Notes: generated by a model not told the origin, from the letters alone. A stretch of DNA of 64,000 nucleotides from Pinus tabuliformis (GCA_031772625.1 CM062815.1:115328989-115392988); one strand, 5' to 3'. Counted from the first letter of the stretch, positions 10,361 through 23,180 are shown. Numbers and translations: made by a program.

Positions 10361-12940
10361 ATTGGAAATACTTTAGTGCCCACATCTAAGCGACCGACCG
10401 GTAGTTATTGGGACACGGTAGCTAAGCATTTTCCAATAGCAAGTGAGCAATGGAGCCCACATTATAGTTTGGCCCGATGGAGGCAGCCCAGAGAGGAGAG
10501 CCTAGAGCAATAGACAGAGAAGAGCATGGAAAATTATCGATCTGGCAAGAGAATGCAAAGGCTAAGTGTTGAAGGAAATCATAGAGCTATGTGGCAAATT
10601 TCTGATAGCACCATAGATAGAGGTCTTGGTGGTCACGGGAAGTGGTTTCCCACATAGTTGATCGCGTAGATCAATGATGGAGATCTACCCTGGGGCATCC
10701 CTCCTAAAACCAAAATACACTAAAGAGTAGTGTTGTGGAAAGGGCTTGAACCCAATGCTTTTTTTATTTAACAAAGTGAAAAACAAGGCCTTGAGGACCC
10801 TTTCTCTCTCCTCTCCAGTAGGTACGAGTGGTAGCACATGAGTGGTCAGTGGTGATGTCAACATGGACATGTGGCAGGAAGATTTGAGGTTTTTGGGCAC
10901 CGAGGTGACCCTTTTCTCGATGACACATGTCACCACTCAGAGGTCGACATGTGGTAGGTGTGACGTCATCCCATAGGTATGAGCCCAACGGGTTTATTAT
11001 GGGAGCACAAAATAATGCATCAGGTTATAGAGTGTTGGGACACGGTGGTAGTTGACAGAGTGTCAACCAATAAAAAGGGTGTCAGGCAGACCCCACTGAC
11101 AACTCATCCCACTAGATGGAGCCCGGAAAAATGAACATGGAGTTGCATAGGAATGTGTTGGGATAGAAGGGGCTATGGGCTACGTTCCCTCACACGATCT
11201 CATGCAAAAATTGGATACCAGGGGCATGGTGGATAATAAAAGGAGCTAGGTTTAAGAGCTTCAGGCTTAATGCTTGTTCCCAACCCTTGGGACATTTCAC
11301 ATAGAAATTAACCCAAGGCGTAGAGAATAGAGCCACAAAGGCTCTTAGGAGGTGTTGGGTTAAGTGCCTTAACCTGTCCCTTGGTTTTCTTGCATAGAAA
11401 CATGACCAAGGGCGCAACGGAAATAGAATGTGCAGCCATCCCTGGAACCTGAAATCTCGTAATTTGTTAAGAATTGAAATTAACAAAAAAATTTGGAGCT
11501 TGGGATCTCCAGCCTTAGCACTAGGCATGATCACTTTGTGTATAAGTGGTACCAACGGCATAAGAGTTGTTAACAAAGGATTGGCCCTCGTAGGGCTTGA
11601 CAAGCCTTATCACCCAAATGATTCACCAATGGTCGTGGAGACCATACCTTTGGTTGTTTCATGTAGAAACAAAACCAATGGTGCAAAGCGATTTGCAAAG
11701 GAAATAAGCTCGCGAAGGCCTCCAATAGGTTAAGCACCAGGAGCCTAATTCGATGGTCACGAAGACCTGGTCTTATGGTGGTAAAGCAATCAAAGGTGCT
11801 AATGAAAGGGGATTAAGCCCAAATTCAGCAAAACTAATAGTTTGGAAATAAATTTGGTAGTTAATCCAAATTTAATTGTAGCTAAAAATGGAATAAGCAC
11901 TACTAAACCTTGGAAAAGTTGAAATTAGCTAAAAAATGAAAATTAAGTCATTTCAACTGGAAAAAAAGGTTGGTTAAGGTTTGAGAACTCGGTGAATAGG
12001 TGCAAAGGACAAAAATGAACATGACAGAGGCAAAAAATAAATAATCCATGCAGCGGATCAGAGAACAAATTAACTAAAGATCAATAAAAAAATATCAGTC
12101 AAAAATTCTTTAAAGGCATAATTCGAGTAGTATAATCATGGTGGTTACAAAGCAGAGTGTGTGGACTAGAGTTTGTTGGTGCAGCGTGATTCATAATGGT
12201 GGTATGCATTAGAGGTGTATAAGAGACCAATCTTGGTATCTAAAAGGTATTTCTAAAGATGCAAAGAAGTGCATAGGTGATTGGTGTTGATGTTGTTTGT
12301 GCATAAAGTTTGGTGATTTGTTCAGTGATGACAAATTGTTGAAGGTGGTGGTGGTTTGTATCAATAATTAGAGATTGTTGAAGGTGATTTTATCAATTAT
12401 CAAATATTGTTGAAGGTGTTGGTGATTAAGGAATATAATTATTTTAAAAGCAGATAAGGATTATTTATTTGAGTTTGAAAATGTATGAAAGATGGCTCAA
12501 CAAGACCAGCAAGTGGTAGCTTTCATATTAGGGGTTGAAGCTCCTTCTAGTGGGTGCTAGTAAATATTTGGGGGCAAGGGTCCTTTTCAGCAGAGACTGA
12601 TAAATGAGCAAGGGAAAGATTCCCTTCCAATGGGTACTAGTAAACAAGCAAGGCAACAATACCTTTTAGTGGTAGTTGATAAAAGAGCATGGATTGAAGT
12701 TCCTTTTCGTAGTAGTTGATAAACATAAAAGTGGTAGCTTGTGGGGCCATGATGCAATCAAGTTGAACACTTGTAAAAATAAGAAGATTGGTGTCTTGTG
12801 AATATGTTTCTCATGTCCTTGATGTTATGATGTTATGTTATACAAGATTGAGTTGTGTTGTTGATCCATGAATAATTGTTAAAGTGATTAAAAAGTGAAA
12901 TTTGTGAAGAATCGTATAATTTAGCCACACTATTGATTCA
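10361..12940. other. non-coding stretch, probable LTR remains
   Basis: No gene is supported here. The left part should be the LTR of the minus-strand copia fossil that ends at 10360. Around 11285-11730 three diverged direct copies of a motif are visible (…CATAGAAACATGACCAAGG…, …CATGTAGAAACAAAACCAA…). At 12540-12725 there are degenerate repeats of about 60 bp (CCTTTTAGTGGTAGTTGATAAA type). Open frames of 80-140 codons in this stretch have no recognisable domain. Confidence 0.4.
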
Positions 12941-12997
12941 CCCCCCACCCCCCCCCCCCCCCTCTCAGTAGTGTCCTAGTTTCCATTGTTTCTAACA
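12941..12997 (+). repeat. copia LTR 3' end with C-tract
   Basis: GATTCACC, a run of C, CTCTCAGT... and TTTCTAACA form the usual 3' end of many plant copia LTRs, in plus orientation. Copia RT-side coding sequence starts at once after it instead of a primer site, so either an internal deletion or a separate solo LTR is implied. The LTR's left end could not be set. Confidence 0.5.
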
Positions 12998-14877
12998 GAA
13001 GACCCTCTCTTTTTAGATCAAGAGGAAGGTGGTGAAAAAGAAGAGAAGAAATTGGAAGACAAAAAGGAAGAACCAACTCAAACACCATCCAAAATATCCT
13101 TCAAGTTTGTCCAAAAGCACCATCCAGAGAACCAAGTTATCGAAGAGATGGACACAAGAATACAAACACAAGGAAAGTTCATAAACACACCAAAGAGGAA
13201 TGAAATTGCTTTGTTGTCTCAAATAGAATCAAAGGACTTCACTCAAGGAAGTAATGATCCACACTGGATAAAGGCAATGGAGGAAGAGATGAACCAAATT
13301 GAAAAGAATCGAACATGGGAATTAGTACCTCATCCAAAGGATAAGAATGTCATAGGAGGAAAGTGGGTGTATGAGAAAAAAATGAATAAATATGGACAAT
13401 TCATTAGAAACATGAAAAGATCGGTGTGAAAGGGATACACTTAAATTCAAGGAATTTACTTTGAAGAGACTTTCGCTCATGTTGCCGGATTAGAGGCTAT
13501 AAGGATTTTTTTAGCATTTTCTTTTTCAAAAGGCTTCAAAGTCTATCAGATTGATATGAAGTGAGCCTTTTTAAATGGATATTTGAAAGAATAAGTATAC
13601 ATGGAACAACCATAGGATTTTGACTTATCAAAAAATAAATACTTTGTTTGCAAATTGAAGGCGGCCTCGTATGGATTAAAACAAGCTCCATGAGCTTGGT
13701 ATGCTAGACTTGATCACTATCTTAAAAAACAAGGGTTCAATAAAGGAGTTGTAGGAAGTAATATTTACATGAAAATAGACAATGACATATTGTTAATCAC
13801 AATAATATATGTGGATGACTTTATTTTTGGCAGCAACAATGATGAGATGAGTCACAAATTTTCCCAATAAATGTCACAGGAATTTGAAATGTCAGTGGTT
13901 AGAGAGTTGGATTTCTTTCTTGGACTTTAGGTAACTCAAATTGATGTTGGAATGTTCATAACACAAACAAAGGACCTCAAGGAGATGATTAAGCAATTTG
14001 GGACAAAAGAATGTTATGTTGTAAGCACACATATGATTACAAGTTGTAAGCTAAGTAAGGACGATTATTCTCCTACAATAGATGAAACTCTTTACAAATC
14101 AATGATTGAAGATCTTATATATTTGACATCTTCACAACTAGACATCATGTCGATGATATCTATGGTGGTAAGATTCCAATAATCCCCTAAGGAATCCCAC
14201 ACGCAAGCAGTAAAATGGATATTTATATATCTAAAGGGGACTTCTAATTTTGAACTATGGTACCTTAAGAGCACAAATATTACTTTGATAGCATATATCG
14301 ATTCATACTGGGCAAGAAGAATTGATGATCAAACGAGAACCTATGGGAATGAATTCTTCTTAGGATTCTATCTTGTATATCGACTGAGCAAGAAATAATC
14401 ATCTATATCGCTCTCCACAGCTGAAGGCAAGTATATAGTAGTAGAAGAGTGTTGTACACAAGTCCTGTGGATGAAGGAAGCATTGAAGGATGTCAAAATA
14501 GAAAGAAAAATTAGCCTATCACCATCTGTTGTGAAATACAAGTGCAATCAATCTCTCAAAAAATCCATACACGCATTCAAAGACAAAACATATTCCAATT
14601 GAATGTAACTTTCTTCAAGATTAGGTTGTAGAGAAGAACATCAAAGTGGAGTATGTCAACACTAAGGAACATATTGCAGATATCTTCACAAAACCCCTAC
14701 CTCAAGAAGCATTTTAATATCTCGTCAAAATATGGGGGTCATCTCTCTTGCATCCCATCAGAGCTTCCCTCTGCTATTGATGTCAAAGGGGGGGAACATG
14801 AAGACAAGGGGAGTATCACAATGACAAGGGAAGTAACATATGAGGAGATTGTTGCCATCAATAACAAAGGGGCATAT
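12998..14877 (+). mobile_element. Ty1/copia RT and RNase H fossil
   Basis: Reading sequence matches the copia pol end. The linker before RT and the RT start lie at about 13190-13430 (NDPHWIKAMEEEMNQIEKN, TWELVPHPKDKNVIGGKWV). RT continues to about 14150, including the YVDD motif near 13808, and RNase H and its C-terminal part run to about 14720 (HIADIFTKPLPQEAF). Gag, protease and integrase are missing upstream. A purine-rich stretch precedes the 3' LTR at 14878. Tork/SIRE-like by motif feel. Heavily broken, more than ten breaks. Confidence 0.85.
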
Positions 14878-15458
14878 TGTTGAGAAATAGTTTTTCATTG
14901 ATTTCAAAGGGATGTCTAGCTGAAGAAGAAAATTGCATAGGCTTAAAGAGAACTTTAATCCATTTTCAATGAGTATTTGCATGCCTCTTAAATCCTCTTC
15001 ATTAAAGAAAAATGAATTTTCTAAGTTGGAAAACCATTTTCCAAGACCAATAAAAGTTGGTCATGTTTATAGAAAAAGTTCCCCCCCCCCCCCTCCAATA
15101 GACATGTCAATTTAGTATGGGATTGAACCAGTATAAATAAGAGATATTTCGATCTCATTTGGAAACCAACTCGACTAAGTAGAACAAAGAGAAATTTGGG
15201 TCTAAAGAAGAAGAATATATGTTCATAGCTCATGAACCTCCAGGCAAATTAAAGCAGCATTTCTTGTTTTTTTGTTTTGTGTCTTTTGGGTAATGGCTAT
15301 TAGGAAAAAAAACTTGAAATTTTTCGAGAAAATTCTAACCTTGTTATAGATCTAATTTCAGTCTTTTTTAGGGATAAATTTCAGCCCAAGGGCAGACTCA
15401 GTCACATTTGTAGCATTGGCTTTGGCCTCTTTACAAAATTTCAGCCCTATGGAAAAGT
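14878..15458 (+). repeat. 3' LTR of copia RT fossil, first part
   Basis: Starts TGTTGAGAAATAG after a purine-rich region. It contains a C13 run at 15081-15093 and a TATA box (TATAAATAAG) near 15133. It is interrupted at 15458 by the gag-only element and continues at 20476. Confidence 0.75.
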
Positions 15459-16334
15459 TGTTGAGAAATGTAACTAGTTTATGTCTTCTTAATTTTTGTA
15501 CTCATTTCAATATGTAGCCTATGTAACAAATAATAAAAGAAGAAAGATAAATTATTATTATCAAAGAATGGGTTTCATGCTCATTATTGATGGACTTCTA
15601 GGTCAAAGCATTTTCTTCGAGCTTCTAGGGTTTGTTAGATCTTAGGATTTATTGTATTGAGTCAATCGAGTCAACATCATGTTTATAAGACCCTTTAGGG
15701 AAATTTGTAATTGTAAAAAGAATTATTTTCGAGTCTAGAAAGTCCTATAATCTCCAAGAGTACAAGTCGACCCTCGGATCCTCAATTTAGCCTAAAAGAG
15801 GGAATTTGACCCCTTGAGAAGGCTATAAAAGGAAGCAGTTCGACAAGGAAGGTAGGATGGGAAGGAGAAGGACTCACTCACTCACAAGTTTGATCTATCA
15901 AGGAAAAAGTTCAATATGTAGATGGGAAGCTGGGGAAAGGAGAGTGGAAGTCTAGAAGAAGATGGGAGGATGAAATTTATTGTTTCTTGGTTCTATCTCT
16001 CTCACATGTGTAAAGAATTTAGGGCTTCTACAACCAGAAAGAAGCTAAAGTTGAAAAATCATGGGAAGGAGAAGGACTTGGTCTAGGGATTGGGTCATTA
16101 TATCTCATTTGAAGCAGATTCTAAGAAGAGAAGAGTTTTTGGGTTTTCCCCTTGGAGGGGTTTTGCCCTGGCTGAGAGCCTATATTTGTGTCCTATTTTG
16201 TTGTTATTGTTTCTTGATATGGTTTGATTAAAACATCTAACTAAAGAACATAAATAACATAACTAAGTTTCACAAGAAAGTATCAAAGTTGAAGAAAATA
16301 AGCTATAATTGCTACCACTTTACATTTTGTAACA
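15459..16334 (+). repeat. 5' LTR of gag-only element
   Basis: 876 bp, TGTTGAGAAATG...TTTTGTAACA. TATA-like TATAAAAGGAAG near 15826. It lacks a segment of about 220 bp present in the 3' LTR. Confidence 0.85.
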
Positions 16335-16734
16335 TGGTATCAGAGCAAGGCTAGCAAGGAAGGCATCTAGAAGGACACTCGAAAAAATTGTTTATCAAGG
16401 AATAAGAAGCTCTCAAGGTATAAGAGAATATTTTCTCTTGAATGGATCTAGTTAAAGGCTTGTTGATAAAAGGACTTCTAATCTAGGGTTTCTACATTGA
16501 AGAAGATCAATATCTCACAAGAAGGGTGTTGATCTTGCAAAAGGAAGTCTACTTGGAAGGCATCAATCTTTGAAGTTGTTCGTGGAGGAATCCCAGGGAA
16601 CATATTTCAAGGGAATCATCAAGAACTCTTTGAAGGTCTTGAATACATCAAGAAGGTTGGAAATACTATTCAAGTAAGTATTATACTATCTCATAACGGT
16701 TGAATCCTCAAGTCATGTAAGTTATTTCTGCAAT

Positions 16735-17537
16735 GAGAACAACAATCTGATTGGGGCAGTAAACTATCTAGCATGGAAGAATAGGATTAACTTGATACTC
16801 ACATAGCAAGATGTAATGGGATATGTTACCACAGAAATTACTGAACCTGGGAAAGACAAGACACAAGAACTAGCAAGGTAAAATAAAAGGGAAGTAAAAG
16901 CTCAAAGGATCATAGTAGAATTAATCAGGGATTCTCTTATTCCTTTTGTAGCAAATTTGAATACTTCCAAGGCCATGTACAACAAGCTAGTGAATTTGTA
17001 CTATGTAAGTACAACATGTCAAAATATGTCTTTTTTGCAAAACAAGTTATATAGAATGAAGAAATCAAAGGATGAAGATATGGCATCCTTCCTTATGAGA
17101 ATCTCTTAATTAAGGGACCATTTACAAGTACTAAAGAGTTGATCACCAATTCAAAAGTGACTGTATGTGTTCTAAATGCATTGCCACTAGAATGGAGCAA
17201 CTTTGCAACAAGTATCTACTCCAAGAAGGATTCAAGTCCCTTTTATGAGTTGTGGGCACAATGCATACTAGAAGAATCAAGGATCAAGGTAAAGGATGAC
17301 ATTGGGTCAAATGATAAGTCTCAAGCCTTTCTAGCCCGAGTCAATAAAACGAAGAAAGGAAAGTTTGGAAAGTCCAAGAAGAAAAATATGTCCAAGATGC
17401 AATGCTTCAAGTGCAATGAGTTTGAAAATTACAAGAGGGGTTTTCCAAATCAACAATACAATAAGAGAAAGGATAGAAGTGAAGGCCATGTTGTTGAAGC
17501 ATTAGAAGAACCTGAGAAGAAGGAAAAGAAGGAATAA
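16735..17537 (+). mobile_element. copia gag (fossil) of the gag-only element
   Basis: Gag-like reading sequence with DNLIGAVNYLAWKNRI, then an UBN2-like body (ALPLEWSNFATSIYSK) and a zinc knuckle region (MQCFKCNEFENYKRG, about 17395-17440), ending in a Lys/Glu-rich tail (EEPEKKEKKE) at 17537. A few breaks. No protease motif follows. Confidence 0.7.
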
Positions 17538-19344
17538 GTGAAGGATATTTCCTACTAAATAAGGTTCATTGATTGTCAGGTTCATATGTTTTTCATAAGC
17601 ATCATAATAGAAGCATATGATAGTAGAATGTTTGGGAATTTACATGATTAAGTTTATTTTTAAAGATCATCTAGGATAGAATGTTATACCAGTTTGAATA
17701 AGTGTTCATCCAAATATTGTCTACCATTATGTTAGAGGTTGTCATCTTGCTGAAATAGATAATTATGATTCTAGAAGGACCATCATCTTGGAAAGAGCAT
17801 CATGACAAGAATAGTATGTATTATACGTAATGTGGAAACATGCTAGAAAAAAGGGATGGCAGATTGCAATGGATCAGGATATAGACTTTTTGTGAAAATA
17901 TATATGGATAGCTATATGATCGGATGAAAGCATCAGAATGCATGGATAAGATTCATGTATGAGAATATTGTGGAATAAAGTTGGTTAGAAATATATGCTT
18001 AAGTTTTTATGATGTTGATGGGACTTACTTAAAAGTGTATGAAAGATTAGGACTTTCTCTAGAATATGTATTTGATATTTATTAAAATATAGAATAACCT
18101 CCGAAAGAAAAGTTGTAACTTGGTAATTAAGTTTGATCCTTGGGCACTCTGATGCAAGAAGGAAATTTCAAGTGGAGATGGTCAATGAAGATGTTGATGA
18201 TACGATAAGGCCACCATTGTGAGTTAATTCTTTTTCATTTTTGGTTTGGTTATCTGGTTAACATATTATTTTTCTACTTGGTAGAATGGTGCAAGAATAC
18301 ATGATGACAGTTGAGGAAAATTCAACTGTATGGATGAAAAGGATTGAGGGAATATCAATGTCTGGAAAATGAAAACTATGAAGTCAAGATGTTTTCATCT
18401 TGGAAGGTATCAGTGTGAGAAGATAACTTGAAGGTCAAGAAAGGTCACTTTCATGATGAAGTTTCAATGAGATAGAAGTTTGGAAAGGCTCAGTACAATG
18501 CCTTCATGTCAAAAATGGAAACTGATGAGCAAGTGAGATGACCTAGATCTTGTCACAAGAAAGAAGAGTGGAGATGGTTCCATGATAACTTAGAAAGAAG
18601 CAAAGACGTGAAGGAAAGAGGGATACATTTAGATATGAAAATTTGGTAGTCCATACTCTGAAGAATACAAGCTATAAGGCTTGTGGTGTTGGCTTCCATT
18701 ATTGGAAGGAAGTTCGAAATCTCCTCTGGATTTGAGAGGGAGAAAAATGAGTCTCCTTGAAAGGAGAAAGGATCTATTCTCAATATTAAGGGAGAATATG
18801 GATGTCCTCTCAGTTTGAGAGGGAGTGATATTTGATATCACATGTGTATTCTATCTTCAGGTGATGAACAGAGAATGATGGAGGATTGTATAAGAATATG
18901 TGGTTTCCTTCAGGATAGACCATCCAAGAAAGGAAAGGGGATCAATACTCCTTAAGGATTTGAATCCAATAGAGGTAGTAGTTTGGAGGACCAACACTCT
19001 TCGAGGATGGGACAGGAATCCAAGAGAAGATTGGTCAAATAGGATCAATGTTCTTTGAGGACTCGGATATGGAGATCCAAGATAAGAATATTTCTAAAAG
19101 GGCATACCTTGTGTAGATTCAGATGGGGTATGTACCTTAGAGAGGTAGTGTGGTATCACTTATAAAGCCTCACCTCATAATTCTCTTGAATTAAAGAAGA
19201 GCTTGTCCAAGTAGGCCTCAAGGAAAATGTTGGTTATAATGATGATGCTTAGAGTATGTCTTATCAATCCAACTCTTCTTGAGAACTCTTTAGTTTGAGA
19301 TGTGATGTTGTATAATTATGAATACCTCCCTAGTTAAGATGGAG
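17538..19344 (+). other. non-coding interior of the gag-only element
   Basis: 1.8 kb between gag and the 3' LTR with no recognisable domain in any frame. The last 60 bp lead into a purine-rich TTAAGATGGAG before the LTR. Confidence 0.5.
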
Positions 19345-20470
19345 TGTTGAGAAATGTAACTAGTTTCGGTCTTCAAAATTGTTGTACTCATTTCAATATG
19401 TGTCATATGTAACAAACAAGGAAAGAAGAAAGAAAAATTATGATTATGAAAGCATCGGTTTCATGCTCATTATTGATGGTATTTTAGGTAAAATCATGTT
19501 CTTATTGCTCCTAGGGTTTGTTAGGTCTTAGTATTTATTGTCATGAGTAAATGGATTCAACATCATGTTTATAAGACCCTTCTGGGACATTTGTAATTGT
19601 AAAAAGAATTATTTTCAATTCTAGAAAGTCTTGGAATCTCCAAGAGTGAAAGTCAGCCCTAGGATCCTCAAGTCAGCATAAAGGAGAGAACTTAACCCCT
19701 TCATAAGGCTATAAAAGGAAGCGATTCAACCTCATTTGGAAACACTCACTCACAAGTGTGATCTATCAAGGAAAGAGTTTGATATGTAGCTGGGAAGTTG
19801 GGAAAAGGAGGGAAAAGGTCTAGAAGAAGTTGGGATGATGAAATTTATTGTTTTGGGGCTCTATCTCTCTCACACGTGAAAATAAGCTAGGGTTTCAGCA
19901 GCCAAAAAGAGGTTGAAGTTGCGGGTATGAATTGTTAGGGAGAGAATTTGCTGTTGGGGAGCATAATTGCATGAACAAGTTGTTGGATAGAGTAAAATCC
20001 TTCTCTTGACCTTATTGACCATAGGGAGAGATTTTTTTCTCCAAGAAGGTCTCTAAAGGATGATAGATTTTGGCTTGTTGGAATGAAGTTGTTGGGAGGA
20101 TGAATTTTCTAGGTCAAGTCATTGGGTAGTTTCTGGTAGGATGAAGTTGCAACAAAGAATTAGTTTAAGGGAAGGTCTTGAGTAAATGGATGACTTGGTA
20201 CTCGGAGAAGGATTAGGTCTAGGAATTGGGTCATTGTATTTCATTTGAAGCATATTCTAAGAAAATAAGAGTTTCTGGGTTTTCCCCTTAGAGGGTTTTT
20301 TCCCTGGTTGAGGACCTATAAATGTGTCCTCTTTTTTTGTTACTATTTCTTGATATTTTTTTATGAAAATATCTAACTAAATAACATAAATAAGATAACT
20401 AAGTTTCACAAGAAAGCATCAAGGTTGAAGAAAATAAGTTATAATTGTTGCCACTTTACATTTTCTAACA
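19345..20470 (+). repeat. 3' LTR of gag-only element
   Basis: 1126 bp partner of 15459-16334, ending TTTTCTAACA and followed by the target duplication AAAGT. The extra segment lies roughly at 19920-20190. Confidence 0.85.
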
Positions 20471-20475
20471 AAAGT

Positions 20476-21395
20476 AGTCACTGAGGCCTATGAAATTTAG
20501 CCCTTAGGATATAATTTCAACCCCCCCTTTTATGACATATGCTTTGGCCTTGTGGAGCATAACATGACCCTACAACTAGGGCATCCTTGTGACATTATTC
20601 GACCTCTTTTATGAACAAAATTTTCCCTGTGTTTTTAGCATAGCTTTGCTCAGACCTTGACTTATCTGAAGGTTTCTTGGATCAGACTTGTATCCTCATC
20701 TATTGAGAAAATTGGAGTAAATATTGGAAAACCCTAGTGGTAGACTTAAAGCTTGTTTTGAGACAAACTTTTTTATCAATCCATCAGCCATTTTGAAGCA
20801 GACTTTATACCAAATTTTGAAGGAACTCTTGAAATATCTTTGAAGTAGACTTGGGCTGGTTTGAAAGCATGCTTGGGGGTAGTTAGTTTAGAGCATTATT
20901 GAGGACTCTTAGAGTAGTCTTTTTGAAAAAACTTGAAGAACTTTTTTAGTATCCCTTTTTGGAAATCATTCTTGAAGATTTGGAGAAAAATTTGATGAAT
21001 ATTTGATCAACTATCTTGAAGCCATCTTTGGAAGTCATCCTTGGAGAAATTTTTAGAAACATCTTGGAGAAATTGATTTGAAGTATTTGTTTAGGTTGGA
21101 TCCTAAGAGGATTGGTTTCCTCATTGAGACCAATTTGGTGCTTAATTTTGTGTTTGAGGATTGGAGTCCCCATTCAAGGTTAGAGCCTTGAAGAAATTAG
21201 AAATTTTGTTGTAAAGGTTGGAGGCTGAATTTTTGTAAAAGAGGATTAGAGTCCTCACTATGTTCATTAATAAAATTATTTTATTGTTCTACTTCTTGTG
21301 TTATGTTTTAACTTGGGATAAAATATTAACTAGCATAATATAACAATTGAAAGAAATACTAATTCACCACCCTCCCCCTCTCAGTTTTTCCAACA
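20476..21395 (+). repeat. 3' LTR of copia RT fossil, second part
   Basis: Resumes right after the duplication AAAGT and ends in TTTTTCCAACA at 21395, preceded by ATTCACCACCCTCCCCCTCTCAG, the same kind of LTR end as at 12941-12997. With 14878-15458 the LTR is about 1.5 kb. It has several diverged repeats of GAGGATTGGAGTCC(T)C type. Confidence 0.7.
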
Positions 21396-22554
21396 CATAC
21401 ACAGTAGAGAATTAAGAATAAAATCTAATTGCATTTTATTCTGCCTTGAACTACATTGAACATCATCTTAAAAGAACAACGCCATCATACATACTATATA
21501 GTTAAACATAAAATATAATCACTTTTATTTTTCCTTACAATGTATTAGATATAGAGAATGAAAAACTCCCTTCACACAATTGTATCTTTCTTATAGCCAA
21601 CCTTCAAGGCTATTACTTCTTTTAATATTCAAATTGCTTCTTATTCACAATCCACAGAGTCATGGTCATAGAAAAATCAAACGCAAAATGTACATTACAA
21701 GGCACATCATCATGAATTCAACTTAACAAGTAGCTAATATGACAACTAGAATTGACTAGTTCACCTTCTTTTAGGGGCAAGGCTAGTGATGTTGGATTGA
21801 CAAAGATCAAAAGCTGAATAATTTACCAGACATATTCTTAAAATCAAATTATATTCAACAAAACATTATTAGTAGGTGTACTCCTTTCCATTTCTTTCCA
21901 AAGGGTGTTCCCATATTTAGTGAGCTTAATGTCTCTAGCACCTCCAACAAACCTGTTAAAATGCGCAACTCAAAATCTCCTACTTATAGAACCTTCACAT
22001 GAGACTACATCATAATCTCATTAGCAAGATAAAAATTGCAATGAATATACCATGAAATCGGGTACAAATGAATAATATTTTTGGTTCATTTGATGGAAAA
22101 AAGCCTAACCCGGGAGATAATAAATGTTCTACATCATTGCATTAGATAATTTGGAAGCCTATACATAGATTTTCCTAATCAATAAAAGCAATCCTAGTGG
22201 ATACAATATGTTTGGTAGTATCAAGAAACAATTGCAAGTCCTATGTAATTTCACTTCAAATAGTGATTAGGAAAATCAATGGTAATGTGGATAATATTGA
22301 ATTTATGACCATCAAATGTGAGCAAGGACAATAATACCTAGTGAATCAATGTATAAAATAGTATATATGTGTGTGTGTTAGAACAAATTTTTTCCATGAA
22401 AATATGGTCTTCAATCATAACCTAAGAAAAGTATAATATGAAAACCATAATTACACTGTGAGCAAAAGAAGATTGGATTTTTGAAAAAAAAAATGTATCT
22501 AAAATCTAAAAGCAAAAGGAATGGTTCAATTGGTTTGACCCGCTGAGGCATGAA
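21396..22554. other. AT-rich stretch without a gene
   Basis: No coding or RNA signal seen. A short (TG)n run lies near 22366-22378. The stretch separates the copia 3' LTR from the first CCT6-exon repeat unit. Confidence 0.4.
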
Positions 22555-23045
22555 GAGGGGAAAATCCACAAGATGTTGGAGGCTAAAAAATGTACCAACT
22601 TACCCTCTCTAAATGCTTAATATATGAACAACAGAAAAGGGGGAATCCAAGGGGAGCTTGAAAAGTAATATCTTCCTTGGTCTGAAAGCTTAAGAGGATA
22701 GATGATGAGGGAAGATTGAGAAGCACTACCCTTGAAACAACAAAAAAACTTGCAAGCCATTTAATGTGCTAAATTTTAAAAAGGTGCATCAAAATGAACT
22801 AATTCTTCACTACACAACACCCCAACCCGCATTGCCTAACTTATGGAATTTCATTTAGCTTAACCATCAGCTCTTATCTCCACCACTCACAAGCTAAAAT
22901 GGCACCACGTTGACATTAAAAGAAAAGTAAAACAACAAGCTCCATTGAAACCATTGATATCAAGGGAGGAAAAATGCATTGACTGCTTAGGTTAGAAGTA
23001 AGATTAGAAACAAAGAAAAATATGAGAAATGAAAATAATTATATA

Positions 23046-23180
23046 AATTTTGATAGTACCCTTGGGTTTGATATTTATCTTGAGAACATCTTATAAGCCC
23101 TTGGAAGCATTGGTATTCATGTTCAATGTTGTTGATTTATTCAAATCCTTGGCATTGAGGTTTAAGACACGCAATTCCAT
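23046..23180 (-). pseudogene. chaperonin CCT zeta (CCT6) first-exon fragment, copy 1
   Basis: Minus strand from an ATG at 23180: MELRVLNLNAKDLNKSTTLN, continuing with MNTNASKGL and ending PKGTIKI. This is the start of the cytosolic group II chaperonin subunit zeta, whose plant proteins begin near MSxRVLNPNAEVLNKSAALH. Exactly 45 codons match and then homology stops, as at an exon end. One in-frame stop (codon 30) and an altered last codon make it a non-functional fragment. The other exons are absent from the window. Confidence 0.8.

Larger units (their letters stand above)
15459..20470 (+). mobile_element. copia-type gag-only element (TR-GAG-like), nested
   Basis: Unit with LTRs 15459-16334 and 19345-20470 (TGTTGAGAAATG...TAACA), initiator-Met primer site TGGTATCAGAGCAAGG at 16335, and the duplication AAAGT at 15454-15458 and 20471-20475. 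Inside, only gag with a zinc knuckle is recognisable; the 1.8 kb from 17540 to 19344 shows no protease, integrase or RT in any frame I read. This matches the published class of gag-bearing, pol-less elements (TR-GAG). The right LTR carries about 220 bp more than the left. Old, with several breaks. Confidence 0.85.

Noticed and set aside
11190-11733. Open frames of 101-137 codons on both strands
   Set aside because: They overlap each other antisense, lack any recognisable motif and fall in repeated, LTR-like sequence.
21366-21395. Splice acceptor and exon start after a pyrimidine tract
   Set aside because: The tract is the normal 3' end of a copia LTR (CTCTCAG...CCAACA).
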